The notes under the pieces were generated by a model that made no database searches, had not been told where the DNA came from, and worked only from the letters and a program-made list of their open reading frames with translations. A program made the position numbers and the translations under genes. Shown piece after piece: positions 17,113-25,531 of a DNA stretch of 33,833 bases. This DNA is from JAHWJR01 sp035942035 (lineage in GTDB: Bacteria; Actinomycetota; Acidimicrobiia; Acidimicrobiales; CADCSY01). Positions within the stretch are counted from its first letter, which is position 1, and every line of letters begins with the position of its first letter. The DNA lies in the NCBI GenBank assembly GCA_035942035.1, contig DASZDK010000028.1, positions 1 through 33,833 of the forward strand, in the 5' to 3' direction.

Positions 17113-18442
17113 CGGGCACGACCTCGAGCACGCCCTCGAGCACCAGCCGGCGCACCAGGACCAGGCGGCTGGAGGCGTCCAGCAGGTCGTCCAGGGCGGC
17201 GACCGGGGTCGGTGCGCCGTCGACGAGGCGGCGGATGGCGGGCTCGACCGCCAGGGGCACGGCCAGCTCCCGGTCGCCGAGGACCAGGCGCAGGCCGTCG
17301 TCACCGAGCTCGACCTCGCACACCGCACCGGGCCGGCGCCGGACGACGCTTCGGTCGTCGAGCTGGTCGAGCCCGACCAGCTGTTGGAGCTGGCCCTCCA
17401 GGAGCGGCAGTCGGCGTGACCAGAACCCGTGGCGGAGCTCGGCGGCGACCGGGCCGGCGTCGAGTGCCGCCAGCCACCGCCCCGCCTCCCGCACGCACCC
17501 GTCGACGGCCTCGGCGAGGGCGCCGGCGCCCTCCTGGCGGGCGAAGCCGACCGGCAGGGCGGCCCGGAACGCCGGATGGTCGGCGGCCTGCTCGAGCACC
17601 GCCTTCAGCACGTCATAGCCGGTGATCGTGTGCACGCCGACGGTCACGTGCAGCGACGTGTCGTGCTGGGTGCGGGCGGCGTGGACGAAGCCTCGTGGCA
17701 GGTAGAGGCAGTCACCGGGCGTCAGGTCGGCGTCGAACAGCAGGGGTTGGCGGGCGGCCAGTTCCTTGCGGGAGTGGTGGCGGGGCAGGGGGGCCTCCAT
17801 CACCGGCTGGCGCACCTCCCAGTGCTTGCGCCCGTGCACCTGGAGGACGAACACGTCGTGGGTGTCGTGGTGGGGAGCCAGCGCGGTGGCCCCCGCCGGC
17901 GTCAGGTAGGCGTTGGCCTGGACAGGGTGGGTCAGCGCCAGCTCCAGGTCGCGACAGAAGCGAGCGAGCGGCGCCCACGACCGGTGCAGCGACTGCAGCA
18001 CGACGGTCGCCCCCTCGGTGAAGGCTCGGTACACCTTGGCCACGTCGGCAGCGCCCTGGTAGGGCCGGCCCCCGACTCGACCCGAGCGCGTGTAGGACCC
18101 GGGCGGCAGCGGGCGGCCGTCCTTGACCAGCCGGAACGAGGGAGTCCTCGGTGCGGTGGTGGCCAGGATGTGGTCGACATCGGCCAGCGACAACAGGTCG
18201 GCGAAGCCGTCGGGGTCCGGGCGCGCCCGCTGGTGGGGCCGGGCACCCCAGCAGTCGGAGAGGAAGCTGTCGACCTCGTCGACGCAGCGGGCCAGCGAAT
18301 GGCCCGGCGGCGGCTGGGGCTCAGGCGTCGGTCGTGTCGGCGTCGTCGGTCGTGTCGGCGTCGTCAGTGGTGTCGGTGGTGTCGGTGGTGTCGGTGGTGT
18401 CGGCGTCGTCGGTCGTGTCGGCGTCGTCGGCCTCATCGGCAT
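17102..18442 (-). CDS. JmjC/cupin_4 protein hydroxylase (start uncertain)
   Basis: Fe(II)/2-oxoglutarate oxygenase of the ribosomal-oxygenase (YcfD/NO66) group. The domain starts near VDSFLSDCWGARPHQR, then FADLLSLADVDHIL and FRLVKDGRPLP. The iron ligands are the first His and the Asp of APHHDTHDVFVLQVHG, with the distal His in GDCLYLPRGFVHAA. A winged-helix-like C-terminal domain (from about ALRPV/FARQEG) ends VLEVVPGGA. There is a start problem: no ATG, GTG or TTG lies between the domain and the tandem repeat. The nearest starts are ATG 18436/18442 (or TTG 18505) inside the upstream peptide gene. They would give the protein a Pro/Thr-repeat tail read out of frame from that repeat. A non-canonical CTG or a frameshift from the peptide is possible. 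Confidence 0.8.
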   Translation of the reverse strand: MPMRPTTPTRPTTPTPPTPPTPPTPLTTPTRPTTPTRPTPEPQPPPGHSLARCVDEVDSFLSDCWGARPHQRARPDPDGFADLLSLADVDHILATTAPRTPSFRLVKDGRPLPPGSYTRSGRVGGRPYQGAADVAKVYRAFTEGATVVLQSLHRSWAPLARFCRDLELALTHPVQANAYLTPAGATALAPHHDTHDVFVLQVHGRKHWEVRQPVMEAPLPRHHSRKELAARQPLLFDADLTPGDCLYLPRGFVHAARTQHDTSLHVTVGVHTITGYDVLKAVLEQAADHPAFRAALPVGFARQEGAGALAEAVDGCVREAGRWLAALDAGPVAAELRHGFWSRRLPLLEGQLQQLVGLDQLDDRSVVRRRPGAVCEVELGDDGLRLVLGDRELAVPLAVEPAIRRLVDGAPTPVAALDDLLDASSRLVLVRRLVLEGVLEVVPGGA

Positions 18443-18542
18443 CGCTGCCGACGGGGGTGTCGGCGGCCATGGTGGAGTGCCCAGGGCGGCCCCAGACCGT
18501 CTCAAAGTCGTTGTCGCTCAAACCGGTCACCACATGCGCCAT
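18321..18542 (-). CDS. 73-residue Asp/Thr-repeat acidic peptide, possible modified-peptide precursor
   Basis: ATG 18542 has a good ribosome binding site, GAGAGG (18549-18554), 6 bases upstream. The N-terminal third (MAHVVTGLSDNDFETVWGRP, then GHST) looks like a structured or leader segment. From about residue 34 the sequence is DADEADD followed by a DADTTD/DTT repeat to the last residue. There are 18 Asp and 14 Thr in the last 40 residues, with no Cys or Lys, so it is extremely acidic. It lies 39 bases after the duplicated-domain gene and ends within the start region of the JmjC hydroxylase. That layout resembles a precursor next to its modifying enzymes. No family recognised; function is inference. 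Confidence 0.7.
   Translation of the reverse strand: MAHVVTGLSDNDFETVWGRPGHSTMAADTPVGSDADEADDADTTDDADTTDTTDTTDTTDDADTTDDADTTDA
18331..18429. repeat. Tandem 9-base repeat (11 units)
   Basis: Eleven 9-base units in phase; on the plus strand these are GTCGTGTCG, GCGTCGTCG and GTGGTGTCG variants, with four identical GTGGTGTCG copies at 18367-18402. The unit lacks stops in several frames, so it encodes Asp/Thr in the peptide frame and Pro/Thr in the +1 frame. Copy-number change by whole units keeps every frame. Confidence 0.85.
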
Positions 18543-18548
18543 GTCACA

Positions 18549-18554
18549 CCTCTC
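18549..18554 (-). promoter_or_regulatory. Ribosome binding site of the Asp/Thr peptide gene
   Basis: Reads GAGAGG on the minus strand, 6 bases before the ATG. The surrounding initiation region closely resembles that of the gene upstream (GGAGGTGCGACGTGGCC against AGAGGTGTGACATGGCG). It decides that the peptide frame, not the Pro/Thr frame, is the translated one here. Confidence 0.6.
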
Positions 18555-18581
18555 AGGGAAGGAACGAAGTCGTGGGCGAGC

Positions 18582-19343
18582 TTAACCAGAGGGCGGCGAG
18601 CGGAAACCCGGGTCGCTGCGTGAGGGCGGCGGCGACAGGTCGAGGCCGACATCGGCCAGGCCTGCCTCGATGCCCGACCGCTCCTCGGACAGCAGGCGCC
18701 GGCGGTCGCCGGCAGGGCGCAGAGCCGCCGGCAGCTCCAAGGCCGTGGCCAGGTCGACGAGCAGCCCGTCGTAGGCGTCGAGGTCCTCGCACCACTCGGC
18801 CACCTTGGTGGGCCACAGCCGGTCGTCGTTCTCGTAGTTGTCGAGGCGCCGGCGCATGACCCGGGCCTGGCGCACGAGGACGGTCCGGGGGTCGGCCGGC
18901 GTCGGGGGAGGCACCGGCGGTTGCGGCGCCGGCTCCGGCCGGGGCACGGGTCCCGGCGGGGGCACCGGCTCGGGAGCCGGGCCGGGGTGGGGGCCAGGCC
19001 CAGGGCCGAGGGCCGGCCGCGCCGGCCGGTCGGTGGTGCCCAGGTCGACCCCGGCCTCCACCACCTCCTTCTCCAGGAGGGCTCGCTCGAGGGTGGTGAG
19101 GACCCGTCGGCCGATCACCAGCTCCGGCAGCGGAGCGCCGGGGAGCTCGAGCAGGTAGGCCACCTGCACGAGCGCCTGGTCGTAGTCGTTGCGCGTCGGG
19201 CGCTGGGCCGTCCCGACGCCTCCGGGGTTGCCGCCGAGGGCCAGCCGCAGGCCTCGCAGCCGGGCCACCAGGTCCGGGGGCAGGGAGCTGGCGTCGGGCC
19301 GCGGTCGTGGGGACGGGCGCCAGGGGCGGGTCGGTTCGGCCAC
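18582..19343 (-). CDS. Unknown protein with internal duplication and Pro-rich linker
   Basis: 253 residues; the GTG start at 19343 has GGAGG (19350-19354) 6 bases upstream. There are two similar helical blocks. Block 1 (about 52-102) contains YDQALVQVAYLLELP and later LTTLERALLEKEVVEAGVDL. Block 2 (about 188-237) contains YDGLLVDLATALELP and LLSEERSGIEAGLADVGLDL. They are joined by a Pro/Gly linker (about 103-150, repeats of PGP, PEP and PPP) and an Arg-rich helix with an RLDNYENDDRLWPTKV segment. No signal peptide or membrane helix. I recognise no family. First gene of the minus-strand set leading to the Asp/Thr peptide and JmjC oxygenase, divergent from metF. Confidence 0.75.
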   Translation of the reverse strand: MAEPTRPWRPSPRPRPDASSLPPDLVARLRGLRLALGGNPGGVGTAQRPTRNDYDQALVQVAYLLELPGAPLPELVIGRRVLTTLERALLEKEVVEAGVDLGTTDRPARPALGPGPGPHPGPAPEPVPPPGPVPRPEPAPQPPVPPPTPADPRTVLVRQARVMRRRLDNYENDDRLWPTKVAEWCEDLDAYDGLLVDLATALELPAALRPAGDRRRLLSEERSGIEAGLADVGLDLSPPPSRSDPGFRSPPSG

Positions 19344-19420
19344 GTCGCACCTCCAGGTCCCTCGGCGGCGCTCCCCTCTTTCCTACCAGGAGGCCGGCGC
19401 CGGTGCGCGCGATCTCCTCT

Positions 19421-19442
19421 CGCCGGCGATAATCCGCCGGCG
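19421..19442. promoter_or_regulatory. Palindrome flanking GATAAT between divergent genes
   Basis: The self-complementary 8-mer CGCCGGCG occurs twice (19421-19428 and 19435-19442) around ATAATC, giving a symmetric element in the 204-base divergent region. GATAAT (19428-19433) is one base from a perfect -10 box. Possible operator/promoter for the minus-strand set or for metF; weak. The rest of the region shows no recognisable riboswitch. Confidence 0.3.
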
Positions 19443-19532
19443 CCCGTTGCACGGAGCTGGACCAGCCTCGGAGGCTGCTCCGCCTGGCGGACTCCGCAGC
19501 GCCACCCGGGCCAAGGCTGCAGCATCCGGCAG

Positions 19533-19538
19533 TACGCT
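19533..19538 (+). promoter_or_regulatory. -10 element TACGCT ahead of metF
   Basis: TACGCT ends 9 bases before ATG 19548 and no Shine-Dalgarno precedes that start, suggesting a leaderless transcript. Confidence 0.4.
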
Positions 19539-19547
19539 CGGGCGGCC

Positions 19548-20423
19548 ATGGCCAGGGTCCACGAGCTGCTCGCCGGCGGGCGGTGCTTCTCGTTCGAGTT
19601 CTTCCCACCCAAGAGCGACGAAGCCGAGCGTGTCCTCGAGAAGGCGCTGGGCGAGCTCGAACCCCTCGGGCCGTCGTTCGTGTCGGTCACCTACGGGGCC
19701 GGCGGCAGCACCCGCCAGCGCACCCGCGAGATCGTGCTGCGCATCCTGTCCGAGACCTCGATGACCCCCATGGCCCACCTCACCTGCATCGGGCACCGCC
19801 GGCAGGAGCTGGTCGAGATCCTCGACGGCTACCGGGACGCCGGCGTCGAGAACATCCTCGCCCTCGCCGGCGACCCACCCGCCGGCGCAGAGGCCGACCA
19901 GCCGGCGGGCGACTTCCGTTACGCCGTCGAGCTGGTGGAGCTGGTGCGCGAGCGGGGCCCGTTCTCGGTGGGCGTGGCTGCTCATCCGGAGTGCCACCCC
20001 CGGTCGGGCGACCGACCGACCGACCGGCGCCACCTGGCGACCAAGCTGTCCGCCGCCGACTTCGGGGTCACCCAGTTCTTCTTCCGTGCCGCCGACTACT
20101 TCGAGATGATGGACGAGCTGGCCGCCCTCGGCATCGACAAGCCCGTGGTCCCCGGCGTCATGCCGGTCACGAACGTGCGCCAGGTCCAGCGCTTCGCCGA
20201 GCTCTCGGGCGCCGCCTTTCCCGCCGAGCTGGCCGAGCGCCTGCGGGCCGTGGCCGACACGCCGGGGGACGTGCGCCGCATCGGCGTGGAGGTGGCGACC
20301 CAGCTGTGCCAGGAGCTGCTCGACGGTGGGGCGCCGGGCCTGCACTTCTACACGCTGAACCGGTCGACGGCCACGCGCGAGATCTACGCCAACCTCGGGC
20401 TGGGAGGGCCGGAACCAGGCTGA
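19548..20423 (+). CDS. metF: 5,10-methylenetetrahydrofolate reductase
   Basis: 291 residues, TIM-barrel flavoenzyme. It reduces methylene-THF to 5-methyl-THF for methionine synthesis. It starts RCFSFEFFPPKSDEAE (the catalytic Glu lies in the FEFFPP motif). It continues with VSVTYGAGGSTRQRT, HLTCIGHRRQEL, ILALAGDPP, the folate/FAD segment VGVAAHPECHP, and KLSAADFGVTQFFF. It ends HFYTLNRSTATREIYANLGL. ATG 19548 is the first good start. It shares its folate substrate with FolD; icd follows 13 bases on. Confidence 0.95.
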   Translation: MARVHELLAGGRCFSFEFFPPKSDEAERVLEKALGELEPLGPSFVSVTYGAGGSTRQRTREIVLRILSETSMTPMAHLTCIGHRRQELVEILDGYRDAGVENILALAGDPPAGAEADQPAGDFRYAVELVELVRERGPFSVGVAAHPECHPRSGDRPTDRRHLATKLSAADFGVTQFFFRAADYFEMMDELAALGIDKPVVPGVMPVTNVRQVQRFAELSGAAFPAELAERLRAVADTPGDVRRIGVEVATQLCQELLDGGAPGLHFYTLNRSTATREIYANLGLGGPEPG

Positions 20424-20424
20424 G

Positions 20425-20430
20425 TAGGCT
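20425..20430 (+). promoter_or_regulatory. -10 element TAGGCT of a leaderless icd promoter
   Basis: TAGGCT begins two bases after the metF stop and ends 6 bases before the GTG start of icd. No Shine-Dalgarno lies in the 13-base gap, so icd may have its own leaderless promoter. Confidence 0.4.
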
Positions 20431-20436
20431 CGATCG

Positions 20437-21633
<1,197 letters not shown>

Positions 21634-21681
21634 GAGGCCCGGAGTCGGAATAGCGGGTACCTCGGCCCGGTTGGAACCGAT

Positions 21682-24030
21682 GTGCCCGAGACAGAGACCC
21701 TCACCCTTCCCGTCCTTCCCCTGACTGCCGGCGTGGTCGGTCCCGGGATGGTCGTCAACGTGGTCCTGGAGACGCCCGAGGCCCGGACCGCCGTCAAGGC
21801 GGCGACGTCCGGCGACGGCCGGCTCCTGCTGGTGCCCCGGCTCCACGGGAGCTACACGCGCATCGGCACCGTGGCCAAGGTCGAGAACGTCGGCCCCATG
21901 CCCGGCGGGCTGCATGCCGCCGTGGTCCGTGGCCTCGAGCGAGCGGTGATCGGCGCCGGCGTCGGCGGCCACGGCGACGGCCTGTGGGTGGCCACCGAGG
22001 CGGTGGCCGACCCCGAGCCGACCGAGCGAGCCCGCCAGCTGGCCGACGAGTACCGGGCCGTGATCGAGCGCATCCTCGTCGAGCGGGGCGCCGGGCGCAT
22101 GGTCGAGGGCCTGCGCGGCATCTCTGAGCCCGGGGCGGTGGCCGACACCGCCCTGTACATCCCCGAGCTCTCGCTCGAGCAGAAGGTCGAGGTGCTGGAG
22201 GCCGTCGATGTCGAGGTGCGCCTGGAGAAGGTGCTGGCCTGGGCCAAGGAGGTGCTGGCCGACGTCACCGTCCGCTCGGAGGTCGACCGGGGCGTGGCCG
22301 AGGAGCTGAGCCAAGCCCAGCGCGAGACCGTGCTGCGCCGCCAGCTGGAGGCCATCAAGGCCGAGCTCGGAGAGGGCGACGACGACGTGGTCGCCGGCTA
22401 CCGGCAGCGCCTCGAGGAGTCGGGCGCGCCCGAGTCGGTGTGCGAGGCGGTCGAGCGCGAGCTCGAGAAGCTCGAGCGCACCGGCCCCCAGAGCCCCGAG
22501 CACGGGTGGATCCTTGCTTGGCTGGACACGGTGCTGGACGTGCCGTGGGCCACGCGCGCCAGCGAGCCGATCGACCTCACCGAGGCACGGGCGGTCCTCG
22601 ACGCCGACCACGCCGGCCTGGACGACGTCAAGGAGCGCATCGTCGAGCTGCTGGCGGTGCGCAAGCTGCGGGCCGACCGGGGCACCGATGCGACGATCGC
22701 CGGCCGTGGGTCCGGCGCCATCCTGGCCCTCGTCGGGCCTCCCGGTGTGGGCAAGACCTCCCTCGGACAGTCGCTGGCCCGGGCCATGGGCCGCCCCTTT
22801 GCCCGGGTGGCACTCGGGGGGGTGCGCGACGAGTCGGAGATCCGCGGCCACCGGCGCACCTACGTCGGCGCCCGGGCCGGGCGCTTCGTGCGGGCCCTCA
22901 CCGAGGCCGGGGCCATGAACCCGGTGCTGCTGCTCGACGAGATCGACAAGGTCGGCAGCGACTGGCGCGGCGACCCCTCGTCGGCGCTGCTGGAGGTCCT
23001 CGACCCCGCCCAGAACCACACCTTCCGTGACCACTACCTGGAGGTCGACCTCGACCTGTCCGACGTGGTGTTCCTCGCCACCGCCAACGTGATCGAGACC
23101 ATCCCCCAGCCGCTGCTCGACCGCATGGAGCTGGTGCACCTCGACGGCTACACCGACGAGGAGAAGGTTGCCATCGCACGGGACCACCTGCTCCCGCGGC
23201 TGGTGGAGCGCACGGGATTGCGCGACGACGAGATCCAGGTGGGCGACGACGCCCTGGCCGAGCTGGCTTCCGGGTACACCCGGGAGGCCGGGGTCCGGGA
23301 GCTGGAGCGTCAGCTAGGCCGGGTGCTGCGCAAGGTGGCGACCCGCGTCGTGGGCGGCGACGGGGACGGCGACGGCCAGCCGTTCGTGGTCGACACCAAT
23401 GCGGTGCGGCCGCTGCTCGGCCGGCGCCGGTTCCACTCCGAGGTGGCCGAGCGCACGTCGGTGCCGGGTGTGTCCACCGGCCTGGCCGTGACCGGGGCGG
23501 GCGGTGAGGTGCTGTTCGTCGAGGCCACGTCCATGGCCGGCGAGGCGGGCCTGTCGCTGACCGGCCAGCTGGGCGACGTGATGCGGGAGTCGGCGGAGAT
23601 CGCCCGGTCCTTCGTCCGGTCCCACGCCGACGACCTGGGCATCGGCCCCGACGCCTTCGCCGACCGCCGGTTCCACCTCCACGTCCCGGCAGGGGCCGTG
23701 CCCAAGGACGGCCCGTCCGCCGGCGTGGCCATGGTCACCGCCCTGGTCAGCCTGCTCACCGGTCGCCCGGTGCGCCACGTGGTGGGCATGACCGGCGAGG
23801 TCACGCTCCAGGGCAAGGTGCTCCCCATCGGCGGGGTCAAGCAGAAGGTGCTGGCTGCCCACCGGGCGGGGATCACCGAGGTGGTGCTGCCTGCCCGCAA
23901 CGAGCCCGACCTCGACGACGTGCCGGAGGCGGTGCGCCAGGACCTCACCATCCACCTGGCCTCCGACGTGCGGCAGGTGCTCGCCGTCGCTCTCGAGCCC
24001 GAGGCCTCGCTTCTGGCGACCACGCCGTAG
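21682..24030 (+). CDS. lon: ATP-dependent protease La (Lon)
   Basis: 782 residues, complete. Cytosolic AAA+ serine protease for damaged and regulatory proteins. The N-terminal substrate domain begins TLPVLPLTAGVVGPG, followed by a long helical stretch. The AAA+ module has Walker A GPPGVGKTSLGQSLA, GGVRDESEIRGHRRTYVGA, Walker B PVLLLDEIDKVG and sensor region FLATANVIETIPQPLLDRME. The C-terminal protease domain has the catalytic Ser in PKDGPSAGVAM and Lys in LPIGGVKQKVLAAHRAG. The start is GTG 21682. It lies between icd and mdh; this placement is not functionally explained. Confidence 0.96.
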   Translation: MPETETLTLPVLPLTAGVVGPGMVVNVVLETPEARTAVKAATSGDGRLLLVPRLHGSYTRIGTVAKVENVGPMPGGLHAAVVRGLERAVIGAGVGGHGDGLWVATEAVADPEPTERARQLADEYRAVIERILVERGAGRMVEGLRGISEPGAVADTALYIPELSLEQKVEVLEAVDVEVRLEKVLAWAKEVLADVTVRSEVDRGVAEELSQAQRETVLRRQLEAIKAELGEGDDDVVAGYRQRLEESGAPESVCEAVERELEKLERTGPQSPEHGWILAWLDTVLDVPWATRASEPIDLTEARAVLDADHAGLDDVKERIVELLAVRKLRADRGTDATIAGRGSGAILALVGPPGVGKTSLGQSLARAMGRPFARVALGGVRDESEIRGHRRTYVGARAGRFVRALTEAGAMNPVLLLDEIDKVGSDWRGDPSSALLEVLDPAQNHTFRDHYLEVDLDLSDVVFLATANVIETIPQPLLDRMELVHLDGYTDEEKVAIARDHLLPRLVERTGLRDDEIQVGDDALAELASGYTREAGVRELERQLGRVLRKVATRVVGGDGDGDGQPFVVDTNAVRPLLGRRRFHSEVAERTSVPGVSTGLAVTGAGGEVLFVEATSMAGEAGLSLTGQLGDVMRESAEIARSFVRSHADDLGIGPDAFADRRFHLHVPAGAVPKDGPSAGVAMVTALVSLLTGRPVRHVVGMTGEVTLQGKVLPIGGVKQKVLAAHRAGITEVVLPARNEPDLDDVPEAVRQDLTIHLASDVRQVLAVALEPEASLLATTP

Positions 24031-24035
24031 CGGTA

Positions 24036-24066
24036 GCCGCCACGGTTCTGCCACCGGAAGGGCGGC
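24036..24066 (+). terminator. Hairpin after lon
   Basis: GCCGCC (24036-24041) pairs with GGCGGC (24061-24066), with a nested CGGT/ACCG stem inside. TCTGCC (24047-24052) and GGCAGA (24064-24069) form an alternative, mutually exclusive stem. No U-tract. It occupies the 55-base gap before mdh. Confidence 0.4.
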
Positions 24067-24085
24067 AGACCACTTGACTGGGGCG

Positions 24086-25075
24086 ATGCACCCACCCCTC
24101 ACCGTCGCCGTCACCGGCGCCGCCGGCCAGATCGGCTACAACCTCGTGTTCCGCATCGTGGCCGGGGCCATGTTCGGCCCCGAGCAACCCATCGCCCTTC
24201 GCCTCCTCGAGATCACCCCGGCCCTGCCGGCGCTCGAGGGGGTGGCCATGGAGCTCCGCGACTGCGCCTCGCCCCTGCTCGAAGAGGTCGTGTGCACCGA
24301 CGACGCCGCCCGGGCCTTCGACGGGGTCGACCACGCCCTGCTCGTAGGGTCCCGCCCGCGTACGGCGGGCATGGAGCGCGCCGACCTGCTGGAGGCCAAC
24401 GGCGCCATCTTCACCGTCCAGGGGCGGGCGCTGGCCCGCCATGCCTCGCCCGACGTGCGGGTTCTGGTGGTCGGGAACCCGGCCAACACCAACTGCCTGG
24501 TGGCACAGCGCAGCGCGCCCGACCTGGACCCACGCCACTTCACGGCCATGACCCGCCTCGACCACAACCGGGCCAAGGCCCGCCTCGCCGACAAGGTCGG
24601 GGTGCCGGTGGGCGACGTCACCCGGATGACCATCTGGGGCAACCACTCGGCCACCCAGTACCCCGACATCTTCCACGCCCGGGTGGGCGCCCTGAGCGCC
24701 TGGGACGCCGTGCACGACCGGCGGTGGCTCGAGGAGGAGTTCATTCCCGGTGTCCAGCAGCGGGGCGCCGAGGTGATCGCCGCCCGCGGGGCGTCCAGCG
24801 CCGCCTCGGCCGCTTTCGCCGCCGTCGCCCACGTGCACGACTGGGTGCGGGGGACTCCCGCCGGCGACTGGGTGTCCATGGCAGTGGTGTCGGATGGGTC
24901 GTACGACGTGCCGGAGGGGCTGGTCTCGTCGTTCCCCGTGACCTGCGTTGGTGCAGAGTGGTCGATCGTGCCCGACCTGGAGCTGGACCCGTTCTCCCGT
25001 GAACGCATCGACCGGTCGATCGCCGAGCTGGTGGTGGAGCGTACGGCGGTGGAGCAGCTCGGTCTGCTGACGTGA
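24086..25075 (+). CDS. mdh: Malate dehydrogenase
   Basis: 329 residues; NAD-dependent TCA enzyme. The N-terminal Rossmann motif is VAVTGAAGQIGYNLVFRIVAG. LLVGSRPRTAGMERADLLEAN holds the substrate Arg residues of the mobile loop. VVGNPANTNCLVAQ follows, then the catalytic Asp in MTRLDHNRAKARLADK and the catalytic His in IWGNHSATQYPD. The C-terminal segment is FPVTCVGAEWSIVPDLELDPFSRERID. ATG 24086 is chosen; an in-frame TTG four codons earlier is unlikely. It follows lon and is convergent with the SCP2-like gene. Confidence 0.96.
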   Translation: MHPPLTVAVTGAAGQIGYNLVFRIVAGAMFGPEQPIALRLLEITPALPALEGVAMELRDCASPLLEEVVCTDDAARAFDGVDHALLVGSRPRTAGMERADLLEANGAIFTVQGRALARHASPDVRVLVVGNPANTNCLVAQRSAPDLDPRHFTAMTRLDHNRAKARLADKVGVPVGDVTRMTIWGNHSATQYPDIFHARVGALSAWDAVHDRRWLEEEFIPGVQQRGAEVIAARGASSAASAAFAAVAHVHDWVRGTPAGDWVSMAVVSDGSYDVPEGLVSSFPVTCVGAEWSIVPDLELDPFSRERIDRSIAELVVERTAVEQLGLLT

Positions 25076-25078
25076 CCC

Positions 25079-25102
25079 CGGCCTCCGCCGGCGCCGGCCG
25101 AG
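25079..25102. terminator. GC palindrome between mdh and the SCP2-like gene
   Basis: The 30-base gap between convergent stops contains CGGCC...GGCCG arms around the palindrome GCCGGCGCCGGC, similar in make-up to the folD/reductase terminator at 15138. Likely a shared bidirectional terminator; no U-tract. Confidence 0.45.
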
Positions 25103-25105
25103 TGG

Positions 25106-25504
25106 TCAGTACGTCGTGCGCTCCCGGAGACCGGCGAACACGGCGTGGAGGCCGTCGAGGGCTCGAGCATGGCGTAGCAGGGCGGTGACGTCGCCCCGTA
25201 CCGTGAGGCGCCCGGAGGTGAAGGCGTCCTGGGCGCTGGCCGTGCCCGTCGCCACGGCCACCGCCGACTCCCAGTCGGTGGTGAAGGTGACGTCGGCGTC
25301 AGCGGCCTCGCCGGCCCGCAGTCGGGCCTGGCCGTCGCTGAAGGACACGACGTAGCGGACGTCGGCGTGGGGCGCGCCAGTCACCACCTGCTGGACGACG
25401 AGGTGCACGCCGGCGCTGGCCTCGGCCAGCTCGGGGCTGGTGGCCGCCGCCGCCGAGGCCTCCTCGATCCACTGCTGGCTCAGAAAGTGGGCCACGCCGT
25501 GCAT
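25106..25504 (-). CDS. SCP2 sterol-binding-domain protein
   Basis: 132 residues from ATG 25504, beginning MHGVAHFLSQQWIEEASAAA. A single small alpha/beta lipid-binding-type domain. Beta strands HLVVQQVVTGA and VRYVVSFSDGQARLRAG are followed by the SCP2-typical DADVTFTTDWESAVAVATG. Then comes a helix with AQDAFTSGRLTVRGD and the end LLRHARALDGLHAVF. No signal peptide; cytosolic. It probably binds a fatty-acyl or sterol-like ligand; none can be named. It is divergent (27-base gap) from the AttH/CrtC-like gene, which may share lipid-related function, and convergent with mdh. Confidence 0.8.
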   Translation of the reverse strand: MHGVAHFLSQQWIEEASAAAATSPELAEASAGVHLVVQQVVTGAPHADVRYVVSFSDGQARLRAGEAADADVTFTTDWESAVAVATGTASAQDAFTSGRLTVRGDVTALLRHARALDGLHAVFAGLRERTTY

Positions 25505-25519
25505 CCTCGCAGGCGTGGC

Positions 25520-25525
25520 TACGGT
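25520..25525 (+). promoter_or_regulatory. -10 element TACGGT ahead of the AttH/CrtC-like gene
   Basis: TACGGT ends 6 bases before GTG 25532; same hexamer and spacing class as purN. No Shine-Dalgarno. It lies within the 27-base divergent gap. Confidence 0.45.
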
Positions 25526-25531
25526 GACGCG

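Noticed and set aside
18442..18505. Mucin-like Pro/Thr N-terminal domain on the JmjC protein
   Set aside because: It is the out-of-frame reading of the peptide's repeat. The peptide frame has the ribosome binding site, so the Pro/Thr tail is probably not a selected domain.
19344..19547. SAM or SAH riboswitch upstream of metF
   Set aside because: Fragments such as GGAGGCTGCTCC and GGCCAAGGCTGC loosely recall SAH elements. The conserved core and pairing do not line up, and the TACGCT box next to the ATG suggests the metF transcript has no leader.
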